A DNA stretch of 64,000 nucleotides from Conchocele bisecta (Eukaryota; Mollusca; Bivalvia; Lucinida; Thyasiridae), in assembly GCA_029237695.1 (NCBI GenBank), contig CM055274.1, positions 70,236,828 through 70,300,827 of the forward strand, read 5' to 3'. How positions within the stretch are numbered: position 1 is the first letter of the stretch; the number at the start of each line of letters is the position of its first letter. Positions 33,921-44,922 of the stretch are shown in pieces. Made by a program: the position numbers and the translations under genes. The notes beneath the pieces are model-generated. The model was not told where the DNA came from, searched no databases, and worked only from the letters and a program-made list of their open reading frames with translations.

Positions 33921-34113
33921 ACAACCGTCTGCGTTAAACTTGTCATGATGTCAGTGTTTCTGAACATCTATTGGAAAACGGTTTGATTTTCTGAGCCTGA
34001 GCTGTAGCACAGCTCAGACTCAGTCAATCAATATGCTAGATTAAAGCACAATATTCAAATATTTAGAAGTAAAATTATTGTCAAATATTGGCAAGATTAG
34101 CACGGGTGGTAAT
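33921..34113. mobile_element. Family E palindromic MITE, copy 1
   Basis: The ends ACAACCGTCTGCGTTAAACT and GGCAAGATTAGCACGGGTGG are imperfect complements. The middle has GAGCCTGAGCTGTAGCACAGC and its partner. Relatives: 38339-38906 and 57843-58056. Confidence 0.75.
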
Positions 34114-34227
34114 GTACAAAAGATTGTGCACTCATGTTTGTTATGAGAAACCCGCATCTCTATTACAGTGGAATATATCAACACTGGACACCCTGGACAC
34201 GGCCGTACATGCGGACAAACGTGCCCT

Positions 34228-34692
34228 TCTGTCTGTTTCACGAAACCTGCCCAAATTTTCCGGCCATATAAATAATGCAAAAACAATAGTTTGTTTCAAT
34301 AATATTAAATTTTATCAAAATTTAAGAATGAACCTTCTTTTTATTTCGTCATAATTGGTCCAATATTGATTTTGTTACGAAAAACCAATTAACCAGTTAA
34401 ATCCCCATAGATGTCTTCAGAGTGAAGATGTCTATGGGGATTTGACATTGGGAATTATTTCTTCTTTTTTTCAGAAATAGCGGACCGATTTTCAAAATTT
34501 AACTTTTAGTTTCTTAGTTAGATCATTTCCAAGCTGTCTTAGCTAGGTTTAGAACTCAATTTACAAAAGTTTTTGTTTTTTTACTCCTCCCCAGCTGTTC
34601 CATCTCTTTTTCCCACATGTTAAATTTCCAAAGACAAACAAGTTTTCGTAAACAAAATCTATATTTGACAAAACTACACGAAACAGACAGTA
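34228..34692. mobile_element. Family H palindromic MITE, copy 1
   Basis: Ends TCTGTCTGTTTCACGAAA and ACGAAACAGACAG. The arms share CATATAAATAATGCAAAAAC and TTAAGAATGANCCTTCTTTT. A central-left hairpin, CCCCATAGATGTCTTCA, faces its complement at 34402-34442. Confidence 0.82.
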
Positions 34693-34822
34693 TGTTATGT
34701 ATCCCACCATGTCGTACCATGCCCAGTGTTCCTACATGTACATGGTAATAACCCAGCGGCAAAACACGAGAATACCGGCGACTAGGTATGAGACGACGTT
34801 GAATTAATTTGAGCGCGATGGT

Positions 34823-35402
34823 TACTGTCTGTTTCACGAAATTGCCCAAATGTTATGGCCATATAAACAATGCAAAAACAGCATTTGTTTCGATAATATT
34901 AAATTTTATCAAAATTTAAGAATGAGCCTTCTTTTTATTTCGTGAAATTTGGTCAAATTTTTATTTTATTTCGAAAAATTTATTTGTCTTTGGGAATTTA
35001 ACATGGGGGAAAAGGAGCTGGAGGAGCTGGGGGAAGAGTCAGAAAACGATTTTTTTTGGAAATTCACTCCGAAAGCTGGCTAGATACATGTAGCTTGGAA
35101 ATGATCTAACTAAGAAAACAAAAGTTAAATTTTGAAAATCGGTTCAGTATTTCTGAAATTCAAAAAATGTCCCTATGTTAAATCCCCATAGCCATCTTCA
35201 CTCTGTGAAGATGTCTATGGGGATTTAACATGGGGAAATTATTTTGTTCGCAATAAAATCAATATTTGACCAAATTTCACGAAATAAAAAGAAGGCTCAC
35301 TCTTAAATTTTCCTTTAATTTAATATTATCGAAACAAATATTGTTTTTGCATTGTTTATATAGCCGTAAAATTTGGGCAGCTTTCGTGAAACAGACAGTA
35401 GT
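34823..35402. mobile_element. Family H palindromic MITE, copy 2
   Basis: The ends TACTGTCTGTTTCACGAAA and TTTCGTGAAACAGACAGTA are exact complements. The hairpin AAATCCCCATAGCCATCTTC lies at about 35180-35230. Inverted relative to copy 1 by the position of this internal hairpin. Confidence 0.85.
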
Positions 35403-35965
35403 TAGATATTGTATTTCTTCAACCCATTTCAAACAATCAGCATTTTTGACAAAGTATCGGGCAAGACGCGTAATACCACTAGTTTCGAACTAGATAATTG
35501 CATTTACATTGCAGGTCATGTATCCAATTGCAATCAGAAATCGATTATCGTTGAACTATATTCGCAACCCCATGGCCATTGTATTAAGTTGATGGTTAGA
35601 GTGAAATAAAGCTCGGCCTAGGCATGCCCCTGTGGACATTCACTACGTTCATATAGGAACCAGTCGGCCAATAAATAATGTGACCGTAAACCAATCCTGG
35701 TACAGCTTAGCAACAAGGAGTAAATTCTCAGGACAATGGCATTGATTGTTATTATTATGACAGAGAGATAAATAAAATTGATGCTGCAGGAAAGGTATAT
35801 CTGTGCCAAACATTTTATTATATTATTTGCATGCTCTATACATGCAGGTTAAATTTTCTGTGCACGGCTTGATGTGGGGTTGAGATAGAGATTTTGACAG
35901 TGAAAGTAGACGGTTCTGTCAAAAAAGGGGAAATAACTCATGGAAATCAATCCGCATGACCCCGT
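35403..35965. other. No feature recognised
   Basis: No repeat family or convincing frame. GGGGAAATAACTCATGG near 35928 resembles words in family L and near 29627. Confidence 0.35.
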
Positions 35966-35973
35966 GTTTGGCA

Positions 35974-37130
35974 CACAGGTGGAAGACTCGGACCTATGAC
36001 ACCAAAAAAATGCCTATTAAAAAAAATCCCATTACCCTACCCACTTGGTCTCGTACAGTACTATACGCTATATCAAGGTGAGTATAAATAGCGCTATTAT
36101 AGAAAGAGCCCTCTTTTTTCCGGCTCGCACAAACACAATAAACATCGATTAAATGTATGAAATATGTCTCTGGCAATCGATAAAGGTATTAGGTGTGTGA
36201 ATATACTCACTTCAAATCGCTGTTTCAAGTATTTATTGAGTTATTCGCGTTTTGATTACCCCATCCAAAACGAAAGTTGCGTGTACGAAAGAATCTCACA
36301 CAGAATCGGAGGCCGTCCGGCTGGATTATCGGTCATATTTGGCCGATAGCTGATCGCCAGCTCAAACTAAAGTCGTGCACCATGATCATATACATTAGAG
36401 ACTCCAACCATACAAAGTTCGTCCAATTGTGATCGTTAGCCGATCTAAAAAACACTTTTTTCTATAATTTCGTTCATTATCTGGAACTGGGTCAATGCAC
36501 TATCTTCCATAATACAACCACCGAAGCGTCTATATAAGAACATCTCTGATTGGTTAAACCTAAAAATAGACGCGATGATCAGGGTTTCCGGAAGACATAA
36601 TCTGATAGTACGCGAATCATGAATGAAAGTCAATAAAATTAGAAAAAAGTGTTTTTTAGATCGGCGAAAGATCACAATTGGACGAACTTTGTATGGTTGG
36701 AGTCTCTAATGTATATGATCATGGTGCACGACTTTAGTTTGAGCTGGCGATCAGCTATCGGCCAAATATGACCGATAATCCAGCCGGACGGCCTCCGATT
36801 CTGTGTGAGATTCTTTCGTACACGCAACTTTCGCTTTGGATGGGGTAATCAAAACGCGAATAACTCAATAAATACTTGAAACAGCGATTTGAAGTGAGTA
36901 TATTCACACACCTAATACCTTTATCGATTGCCAGAGACATATTTCATACATTTAATCGATGTTTATTGTGTTTGTGCGAGCCGGAAAAAAGAGGGCTCTT
37001 TCTATAATAGCGCTATTTATACTCACCTTGATATAGCGTATAGTACTGTACGAGACCAAGTGGGTGGGGTAATGGGATTTTTTTTAATGGGCATTTTTTT
37101 GGTGTCATAGGTCTGAGTCTTCCACCTGTG
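35974..37130. mobile_element. 1.16-kb foldback MITE with exact 8-bp target repeat
   Basis: Arms of roughly 490 bp (35974 to about 36465, and about 36640 to 37130) are near-identical complements starting CACAGGTGGAAGACTC. The unpaired middle is about 170 bp. GTTTGGCA is present immediately outside on both sides (35966-35973 and 37131-37138). An 8-bp duplication is typical of hAT and P superfamilies; the termini do not settle which. The 60- and 61-codon frames occur twice because the arms mirror each other, and they are not genes. Confidence 0.92.
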
Positions 37131-37356
37131 GTTTGGCATGGATCTAGAACCGGCTTAGGTCACCGACTCAAGGAATGGAAGTAACAAAATTGATTTTGCC
37201 GCAGGTAGTTTGCGATTGTCATGTTTGTGTGAATGTGGGTCTATGGGAAATCAATTAGTTGCCTGTTTCCTATACACCGTGCAACATGATGCTAGTGTAT
37301 GAGCTGTATGCCCGATCTTCATTAGCATGAACCAGTCAACAGCACCGTGTGTGCAA

Positions 37357-37757
37357 CGAAGGATCGTAACTCAATAAATGTAAATCCATCAATTGATATT
37401 TTCAGACGATCCTGTATTTGCACTTACGAATATTTTAATCGTATTTTAGTGAAACGGGCCCCAAATCCTTTGGTTTATTTTAGCGCTTATATCTTGGTCT
37501 ACACTGATTGCAATACAATTAATACGTGTGCAAATATGAATCTGGCAAATAATGCAGTTCCGGATCAGATAGTGCAGATATGTAGAATAATCTAGATATG
37601 TAGGATAATCTAGATCAACACTAAAACACTGTAATGGCTTCTTTACACCGATAATTATGCGATATTTATTACAAGCAATGAGGCCATAAAATATACAAGT
37701 TGGACCGGATTTCTATAAATAAATTCAAAGGGAACTAACTAGCTACGATCCCTCATT
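37357..37757. mobile_element. Family L element carrying family G and A pieces
   Basis: Ends GAAGGATCGTAACTCA and CTAGCTACGATCCCTCATTG are inverted relative to each other, as in 55189-55694. Inside is the right half of a family G MITE (37371-37462, ending GTGAAACGGGCCCC), then GAATCTGGCAAATAATGCAG, which is shared in inverted orientation with the middle of 55189-55694. Confidence 0.6.
37371..37462. mobile_element. Family G MITE, right half
   Basis: CAATAAATGTAAATCCATCA, CAGACGATCCT, TTGCACTTACGAATATTTTA and GTGAAACGGGCCCC. The left arm is missing. It lies inside the family L element. Confidence 0.8.
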
Positions 37758-37759
37758 GT

Positions 37760-38060
37760 ATATGTTTGAGGTAGTCTCACTCTGTGCATAGCCCTTAGTA
37801 CATTCAATACAAGTCCTATCAGAAACCGCTTTATATGTAGATATGAAAAATCCAATCAAATCGTAGTTGCAGTATATATTTGTTTCTGGTAGTCTGACTC
37901 TTAGCATATTCTTTGGGATATCCGACATACCATACTTAATCTGAGTGCATGATTTTTAAACCATACCTGATAGAAAACCACCGAATACATATGAAAAAGT
38001 GCAATATTACTGTGCGTGCAATGTATGTTTTTTTCTCGTAGTCTTCCTCTAGAAATATTC
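37760..38060. repeat. Degenerate tandem repeat, about 120-145 bp, three units
   Basis: GAGGTAGTCTCACTCTGTGCA, CTGGTAGTCTGACTCTTAGC and CTCGTAGTCTTCCTCTAG mark successive units. GATAGAAAACCRC and TAYATATGAAAAA also repeat. Old and diverged. Confidence 0.55.
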
Positions 38061-38086
38061 ACGTAGCGTCCTTGACGTTGGAATTG

Positions 38087-38268
38087 GCGGAATGTGTTGG
38101 TCTGACGTCACGTCACAGGTGCAAGAAAAAAATCAGCGATAATATCTAGTTTCTAATATAAATAACACTTATACTAAAAAGGATACTGACATGCGATGTT
38201 TTTCAGTCACCTGTGGTTTAACCTAATCGACCCGACGTCAAACCGACACATCACGACACATTCCACCG
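38087..38268. repeat. Inverted-repeat element, 182 bp
   Basis: GCGGAATGTGTTGGTCTGAC and CACAGGTG at the left face CACCTGTGGTT, GACGTCAAACCGACACA and CACATTCCACCGC at the right. Only one copy seen. Confidence 0.6.
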
Positions 38269-38338
38269 CTGATGATGCCCCGGAAGTAGTTCTAAGGGAC
38301 GTTTCTAGTGATTTTTTTTAGAAACCTATTTATACACA

Positions 38339-38906
38339 AAGGCCTGCGTTAAGCTTGCCCATGTGTATGATCACGTGGTACTAACAACAACAACAAGTAC
38401 TGAAATGTCCAGAATCCATTTGATTCAAAGTACGTATTCTTTTATAATGTCCTTATTACGTAACGGATTTTGATGAAATATGGCGCATCAAACGCGTCTT
38501 GTTAAGCTGCATTTGGTGGTCTCTGTATTTTCGCCCAAACTTCTGTCGTTTTTGCGAAGAATCGATTTCCGTGTCTTCGACACGGATATCGATTCTTCGC
38601 AAAAACGACATAAGTCTGTGCCAAACTCCCTGGACCACCAAATGCAGCTCATGAAGAAACGTTTGCTGCGCCATATTTCATCAAAATCCGGTTAATATTA
38701 AGGAAAATATAAAATAATACTATCAAGATTTCAACACTGTCAGCCAAAGCTTGTTGTTGTTATAACCACGTGATCTTGAAGGTTTCTGAACATCTATTGG
38801 TGACCACATCTCGCAATCAAGCTGCTTGATTTCAAGCGCAATAGTCAAGTATTTCTAAATATTACTTTTTACAAATATTGGCAAGATTAGCGCAGTCGGT
38901 GGTGTA
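38339..38906. mobile_element. Family E MITE, interrupted by family D
   Basis: The left end GGCCTGCGTTAAGCTTGCCC (38341-38360) and the right end GGCAAGATTAGCGCAGTCGG (about 38880-38899) belong to one family E copy. A complete family D element (38361-38777) sits between the left terminus and the rest, where undisturbed family E copies run on directly. Confidence 0.8.
38361..38777. mobile_element. Family D hairpin MITE, copy 3, nested
   Basis: The ends GTGTATGATCACGTGGTA and ACCACGTGATCTTG oppose each other. The central stem GAATCGATTTCCGTGTC faces its complement at about 38568-38600. It is longer than copy 1 because of extra sequence before the right end (AATATAAAATAATACTATC). Inserted in family E. 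Confidence 0.83.
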
Positions 38907-39016
38907 TGACTGGTTATAGGAATTGCAAAGATTGGTTCACAGAAACTAACTCCCAAATAAATGTCTAACTTTAGATGAATGGGTGATTAGTGGAATTTGA
39001 CAGGACACACCGTGTA

Positions 39017-39502
39017 ATCTTGCTTTATCCCGTCAACACGGTGCGTATGTGCCGTGAAACATTTTGGATATCCTGTTAATACGACCAAATCACTGCGTAT
39101 CAATATGTGCAGTTGTCATACTAGTCGATTCTCCGATTTTGAGGATGCGGCTGTGGTTATTTTTGTTTGCATTTTAAAGTTATTTGTAGGTGTTGACGGG
39201 ATAAATAGAATAGTAGGTTAGTGCCGTGAATGGGAAATAGAGAATAGTAGGTTAGTGCCGTGAATGGGAAAAAATATCTGGCAAGGCTCAGGAAACGGGA
39301 TGGGCGAGGCTCTGCCGAGCACATCCTGTTTCCGTGCCGCGCCAGATATTTTTTCCCATTCACGGCACTAACCTACTATTCTATTTATCCCGTCAACACT
39401 TTCAAATGGCTGTAAAATGCAAAAATTGTATTGACTGGATATCAAAAATGTTTCACGGCACCGTGTTTCACGGCACATATGCACTGTGTTGACGGGATAA
39501 AA
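39017..39502. mobile_element. Family J compound palindrome
   Basis: The outer ends carry TTATCCCGTCAACACGGTGC and, inverted, CACTGTGTTGACGGGATAA, with GTGCCGTGAAACATTTT inside each. Nested within is a second palindrome (39192-39399) whose ends are again GTGTTGACGGGATAAATAG and complement. It contains a duplicated word, GAATAGTAGGTTAGTGCCGT, at about 39208 and 39245. The innermost stem, AAATATCTGGCAAGGCTC, faces GCGCCAGATATTTTTTC. Confidence 0.75.
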
Positions 39503-39610
39503 ACATATCTGGCGCGGCACGGAAACGGGATGTGCGAGGCAGAGCCTCGCCCATCCCGTTTCCTAAGCCTTGCCAGATATTTTCCCATTCACAGCACTAA
39601 CCTACTATTC
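39503..39610. mobile_element. Family J second inner palindrome
   Basis: ACATATCTGGCGCGGCACGG faces AAGCCTTGCCAGATATTTTC, with GCGAGGCAGAGCCTCGC at the centre (39533-39549), then CACTAACCTACTATTC. It repeats the inner palindrome of 39017-39502 in the other orientation and abuts it. Confidence 0.7.
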
Positions 39611-39690
39611 TCTTTAAACCGGACATCGTGGGAGTTCCACATATCAATCCGATGTAGAGAGGTTCTAATACATGATTTAAACAAACAACA

Positions 39691-39781
39691 CATATCGTTA
39701 TCAAGCTACAGGAGAGCGCTGTTTGATCAGGAGCTACACTGATCACAAATCCCATAAGCCCCATATTCACAGTCACGGCCG
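39691..39781 (-). mobile_element. Family A, right half
   Basis: TATCGTTATCAAGCTACAGG, TGATCAGGAGCTACACTGAT and CATAAGCCCCATATTCACAG match the right arm of 908-1156. Confidence 0.7.
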
Positions 39782-40051
39782 CTTATATGCATGAATTTTG
39801 GAATAATGATTATTCGACAGTATACCAGACGTGCTTTATTCTTAGTCTGTTTATACGTCTAGGTATTTCCACTCGTTATCAGGTATTGTACATATATCAC
39901 ACATGTATAAACACGGCCTTTTATTTGGTCTATTATTCCTCTGACTTCTCTCAATTACAACAATGAAAAGAAAGGTAAATATTTCAATTTATGCATAATG
40001 GGTGTAGCCACAAATACAAACATTTTCCACTGAAGGCGGGAACCGGACATT

Positions 40052-40225
40052 GTCGTCTGCTGATGTTTCATAATTTGTCTTATTTCTCAATAAAAAACAT
40101 GGTTTGACAGTACTTTAGAATCATTTCCATTGGAAATGATTCTAAAGCACTGTCAACATGTGTTTGCTGAGAGAAATAGAAATAAAATATAAACAGCAGA
40201 CGATAAAATTGCATTCAGCATTGTA
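40052..40225. mobile_element. Family I piggyBac-like MITE, copy 1
   Basis: The arms TTGTCGTCTGCTG and CAGCAGACGATAA, with a central stem TTTAGAATCATTTCCATTGG facing its complement (about 40110-40146). The terminal CCCTTA motif of the other copies is not intact here. Confidence 0.75.
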
Positions 40226-40296
40226 TTGTCAGATAAACGTTTATTGCATACTTTCACAGAGTAATAACACGGTGTGATCAAACTCGGGTAATATAC

Positions 40297-40842
40297 ACTA
40301 CTGTCTGTTTCACGAAAGCTGCCCAAATTTTACGGCTATATAAACAATTCAAAAACAAGATTTCTTTTCATAATGTTAAATTAAAGGAAAAATTAAGGAT
40401 GAGCCTTCTTTTTATGTCGTGAAATTTGGTCAAATATTGATTTTATTGCGAAAATACAATCTCCCCATGAAGATGTCTATGGGGATTTAACATGGGGAAA
40501 TTTTTTTGAATTTTAGAAATACTGGACCGATTTTTAAAATTTAACTTTTGTTTTCTTAGTTAGATCATATCCAAGCTATCTAGTCAGGTTTCGGAGTCAA
40601 TTTCCAAAAGAAATCGTTTTTGACTCCTCCCACACTTCCTTACCACATTTTTCCCCATGTTAAATTCCCATAGACAAATACATTTTTCGTAATAAAATCA
40701 ATATTTGACCGAATTTCACGAAATAAAAAGAAGGCACATTCTTAAATTTTCCTTTAATTTAATATTATCGAAAATAATGTGGTTTTTGAATTGTCTATAT
40801 AGCCGTAAAATTTGGGCAGATTTCGTGAAACAGACTATAGTG
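40297..40842. mobile_element. Family H palindromic MITE, copy 3
   Basis: The ends CACTACTGTCTGTTTCACG and GTGAAACAGACTATAGTG are near complements, flanked by TA on both sides. The interior matches 34823-35402, with CCCCATGAAGATGTCTATGG at 40463-40482. Confidence 0.85.
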
Positions 40843-41100
40843 TAATAAATATGCAAATGAGGCCGTTACAGATAACAGGCTAAGTGTAATTGCAGCTTCA
40901 ACGTATCGTGCTGTGTTTATGCAATACATATAATCTAACATTTGTGTTGAATTATTATCAGATTTATTAAAATCGTTGACTGATTTCATAAGACACCCGG
41001 CATAGCCTCGTTTCTAATGAAATCAGTAAACTTGTTTAATATATATCATATTAAATCATCACTCATGTAAGATCCTCTATTTATTGAATTTCCACGACCT
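40843..41100 (+). repeat. Family K dispersed repeat, copy 2
   Basis: TGTAATAAATATGCAAATGA directly abuts the right end of the family H copy. It continues with CTAACATTTGTGTTGAATTA, CGTTGACTGATTTCATAAG and CACTCATGTAAGATCCTC. The most complete copy here. Confidence 0.7.
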
Positions 41101-42103
41101 GGTGCAGTTATGTGTTCTGTTTGTATTCAACACTGCCATCGGAAATTCAGACATAATATAAATGTAGGCTAAAACGGTGGATGTATGCCCGAGGGATACA
41201 CTCGGGACGCAACTAGATTACGATTACTGGTAAATGATGTATTGAATATGTGTGCTTGTGTATTGAATTTACGAGCGGCAAGCTCCGTTATCCGGTGTGC
41301 CTACCGCTAACAACAGCGGATACGTATTAGGATTTTATTTCTGATTTAGCGCAACAGACACAGGACGATCGGTGAAATAAGTTATTTCTAAGTTGGCGCT
41401 GCAAGTATTTATTTGTGAGTTGGCGCTGCAAGTAGGGTACTTCTCACAGTACGTGTTAGTGCAGTGTGAAGGTTACGTTGTGTTGGATCTATGATATCGG
41501 ACGGAGCGACCTGACACGCTAAAGGATTTATTTTGTGATTTGGCGTAACAGGAAATGATGTTATTCTGATAGTCTCGGTTCGTTCTGTGTGGGATGTGTT
41601 GTGACGGATGATGATCTATTGTCGCGGGCGTATGCTTAATATACGGAACTTAAAACAGGTTATATTTTGCTCCACTGCAATCGATAACATTGGTGTAATG
41701 AAAGTGGAACAGTTGCGCAGATGCGATGAAAACATCTATTGCAGCAATTTTTATTTGTCGACAACGATGGGAAAGTTTTATACAAATGACGTTGAAAGTA
41801 GTCATAAATCTCATCGTGAATACGGAAATCGCATTTGCATTACAATTCGATGCTCTTTTTGAAATAGTCGCTCAAAGTATGAACTAAAACCGGAAATGCA
41901 ATGATGGCTTTTTTATCGATTCAAAACTAACGCGAGTTTATTTCTATGCATAATCTGGTTGTATGAACATGTAATACTCGTCTGGACGTACTGACCATAT
42001 GTGGACCGCCAGTAGACCAAATCGACGTGACAAAGTTTACAACCAGCCTAGCGCCAGACCTGGGTCTACGTTGTTCGTGTTGTGTCACGTTTCTGACATC
42101 AGC
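41101..42103. other. Unassigned; GTTGGCGCTGCAAGTA pair
   Basis: No gene recognised. GAGTTGGCGCTGCAAGTA at 41417 follows a near-identical phrase at 41392, and TGATTTAGCGCAACAG (41342) and TGATTTGGCGTAACAG (41537) are similar. TTGGCG words of this sort can be primer-binding sites of LTR retrotransposons, but no LTR pair or polyprotein is visible. Confidence 0.3.
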
Positions 42104-42178
42104 AACAAATAGCATATTCTTGTGAAATCAGTAAACTCATTTAATAAACTATCACATTAAATCTGCACTCTTGTAATA
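42104..42178 (+). repeat. Family K fragment
   Basis: CTTGTGAAATCAGTAAACTC, TTTAATAAACTATCACATTA and CACTCTTGTAATAACCT match the 3-prime part of 40843-41100. Confidence 0.6.
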
Positions 42179-42187
42179 ACCTTTATA

Positions 42188-42391
42188 CAGTGAAAACCCT
42201 CTAAACCGGACACTCGGCAAAATAAAGTTGTTTACCTTAGATGTATTTCGCTGTTATGTATCTCTGATTACATTACTTTTCGACACTAGAATGTATCATA
42301 CAGTGCTCACATGTCTGATTTACAGTGGAACATCTCCAAACCGGACACCCTGGGGACCCTCCAGGGTGTCCGGTTTGGAGAGATTCCACTG
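42188..42391. mobile_element. Family P pogo-like MITE, hairpin on the right
   Basis: Left terminus CAGTGAAAACCCTCTAAACC preceded by TA. The right end is a complete hairpin (42323-42391, CAGTGGAACATCTCCAAACC and complement) followed by TA. Mirror image of the 9150 and 10448 layout. Confidence 0.8.
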
Positions 42392-43295
42392 TATCCAGTT
42401 CATTTTATAGAACACATTTCATTTTGACAGGCGCGTCATTTGTGTAGTACGTTTCTACAGCGTTATCTGAATATCATAATGGGATTTATCAGATGGTTGT
42501 GGGAACATTTTGGAGACAAAAAGCACTTCACGAGTGATAAAGATAGAGATAGGTGATAAGTGATAAGACGGATTGATGTGCGTTTCTGAAAATAATAAAT
42601 TCGACTTGGGTAATATTTCATTCATATTTTCTCGGTGAGCTAATGTTGCTTTCTATATATTGACAGATAAATCGTTTATTTACCTATCAATAATTGTAGA
42701 CTAACATATAAAACATAAAATAAACTTACTCAATAATCATCTCGGATATTGTCATGCCAAAAAGAATTATGAGAGACGATATGCATGCTGTTCAAACTGG
42801 TTCGACTGTACATTTTGTTAACATAATAAAAAACTATTCCTGCAAAAAAGGCAATTCTTATATCATAACTAACCAGCCAGTTAAACCAATCGTTATTTAC
42901 ACATCGTACCGTTGAATGTTAACATGGTTTGTGGAAGTTCGAATTCGTTGCTTATAAAGCATGCTATAATATATGGACTTGTTAGGGAATGATATATATT
43001 AGATACGTTGACAGCCAACTCGAGTCGTATACATTACTGGGTAATTGTTAAGTCCGTAATCTGTGGTTTAAATATCCTTTAATGTAAGGTTAAGAATACA
43101 CGAAAATGCCTGGGGATATATAGTTAGCGTATTTGAAGTAGTAACCTAGTAAATCTTGGTGTCTTCAGTGAAATTATCGCTCGTCCGTGTTGCATTTACC
43201 GGAGGGTGTTTGTGGTGACAGCTACTTTGTCGCTTTGCCCGGAGGATGTTTTTGTTGCCGCCAACAATAAGATATTGTATATTGGTTGGTTATTA
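42392..43295. other. Unassigned; one 70-bp direct repeat with 43.9 kb
   Basis: ATCTGAATATCATAATGGG, TGGTTGTGGGAA and GACAAAAAGCACTT (42460-42530) recur diverged at 43927-43997. Otherwise AT-rich and featureless. Confidence 0.45.
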
Positions 43296-43473
43296 CGGAA
43301 GCCCATTAGGGCCACTTCACTTTTTTTTTTTATCTTTTCTTGAATTTTCAAGATGTTTTCTTTCATTTTCAAGTTCTTTTCTTGAAAATTCAAGAAAATA
43401 ACTTGAAAATTCAAGAAAACATCTTGAATAAATGGAAATTAAAAAAAAGTGAAGTGGCCCTAATGGGCTTCCG
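43296..43473. mobile_element. 178-bp palindromic MITE with TA target
   Basis: The ends CGGAAGCCCATTAGGGCCAC and its exact complement are flanked by TA on both sides. The interior is made of CTTGAAAATTCAAG-type palindromes in series plus T and A tracts next to each end. Only copy in the window. Confidence 0.85.
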
Positions 43474-43549
43474 TAGGTTAAAGTTTGTTTCAAACAAGTA
43501 CATATTGCGGTTCGCAGCTGTTGCGTACGACTTCACAGGCGGAAAACAA

Positions 43550-43772
43550 ATGTGTCTGTGATTGAAGAAATGGAGCTTATGGTGTTTGTGACCAGTGTAG
43601 CTCCTGATAAAATAGCACACTCTCGTAGCATTATAACGATCTATATTGCTTGTATGTATATCATGGTTGGTACTTGATGGAATTGCGAACGGTGCAGATC
43701 CTGATCAGACTGTGCGGATGCACAGGCTGATCTGGATCTACACTGATCGCATTTCTCCAGTCACAGACACTA
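43550..43772. mobile_element. Family A palindromic MITE
   Basis: The ends AATGTGTCTGTGATTGAAG and CTCCAGTCACAGACACT oppose. The middle carries GTGACCAGTGTAGCTCCTGA and CTGATCAGACTGTGCGGATG. Similar in layout to 908-1156, with the core in reverse. Confidence 0.72.
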
Positions 43773-44637
43773 TTATAACCGTGTTCATTTGCAAAGCAGT
43801 ATGTCCATTATTTATAGCCTCGGTAATATTATAACATTGCAAGTAATGAGATACATAATAAGTTGCCTAATTCACACGTGTTCTGCAGTCAGTTATTGTT
43901 AGCATAACTGTACACACACTGTAAACAGTTTTCTGAATATCATCCAGGGATTTACCAGAGAGTTGTGGGAAAGTTTAGACAAAAACACTTTAAATGGGGT
44001 CTTGAGGGGTTATGATTGCAACGCACACACTCACGTCGCCAGTCTTACCGTGTGTCCGGTTTAGAGAGGTTCCACTGTAATAGTATCAAGTATTTGCACG
44101 GGTACTCGTTACTCATTAGTTCGTGTCTCATATTCTTCTTCTATAGTATGGAAGCTACGGGGTATTTGTCATGTTGCGTGTCCGCATATAGCTATACTCT
44201 TTGATGGAGTTTGCGGTTGCCCGCTAGGCAGGTTTACCCGGCGTAGTGACATTTTTTGTTAACTGACCGTTCCAATGCGGCACACTCGCTGCCATGTCTT
44301 TTCATGCTGTACTTGAGTGTGTTCCGTGTTCTCATAATGCGAATGATGTGGCTCATTGGGGACTGTCTATTTCAGTAGGCGAAGTCGGTATATGTAACCA
44401 GCCCAATATTTTATCTGGTCTGGTCAACTAATAATGCATACTATGTACACCGTCTGTTTACACCAGGTCAGAGTTGGGGCTATTTGCACTGATTGATTCG
44501 GCAAATACGGTGAACGAGCGTGAGATTCGTCTCCAATTGATCGCGTTTCCTGTAATGTAATCGATCGTGCACTCCGCGGAATGTATCTATGATTCTACAG
44601 AACAGTAATTAGGGAAACGATGTCATATCTGATCGCA
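43773..44637. other. Mostly unassigned; isolated family P end at 44044-44077
   Basis: GTGTGTCCGGTTTAGAGAGG then TTCCACTG is a family P right terminus without a nearby left terminus. The rest has no supported feature apart from the 70-bp repeat partner at 43927-43997. Confidence 0.45.
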
Positions 44638-44847
44638 CATTGGAACATCTCGAAACCGGACACCCTGAGAGCTCCCCAGGGTGTTGGGTTTACATATGTT
44701 CCACTGTAATGACTATATTTACACGACGTGTTACTTTGCTCTGAACTCCTGAAGGGAAGTTGTCATTAGAAATGACAAACAGTAAACCAAATCCTAGATT
44801 AATTATATGATGTATTACGTGTGTCCGGTTTAGACAGGTTACACTTA
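44638..44847. mobile_element. Family P pogo-like MITE with end hairpin, degenerate
   Basis: The hairpin ACATTGGAACATCTCGAAAC to TATGTTCCACTG (44638-44706) is followed by an internal segment and a mutated right terminus (GTGTCCGGTTTAGACAGG). Confidence 0.65.
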
Positions 44848-44854
44848 CAACAAC

Positions 44855-44922
44855 TTAAATTTAATATGCCATAAATGGGAGCATGATATCATGCTCCCAT
44901 TTATGGCATATTAAATCTAAGC
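44855..44922. repeat. Hairpin, 33-bp arms
   Basis: CTTAAATTTAATATGCCATA and ATGGGAGCATGAT are mirrored exactly or nearly so about a GATATC centre (44885-44890). Directly right of the family P copy. Confidence 0.8.

Noticed and set aside
36164..36940. A conserved 61-codon protein present twice on opposite strands
   Set aside because: The two copies sit in the two arms of one foldback element; the similarity comes from the arms, not from selection on protein.
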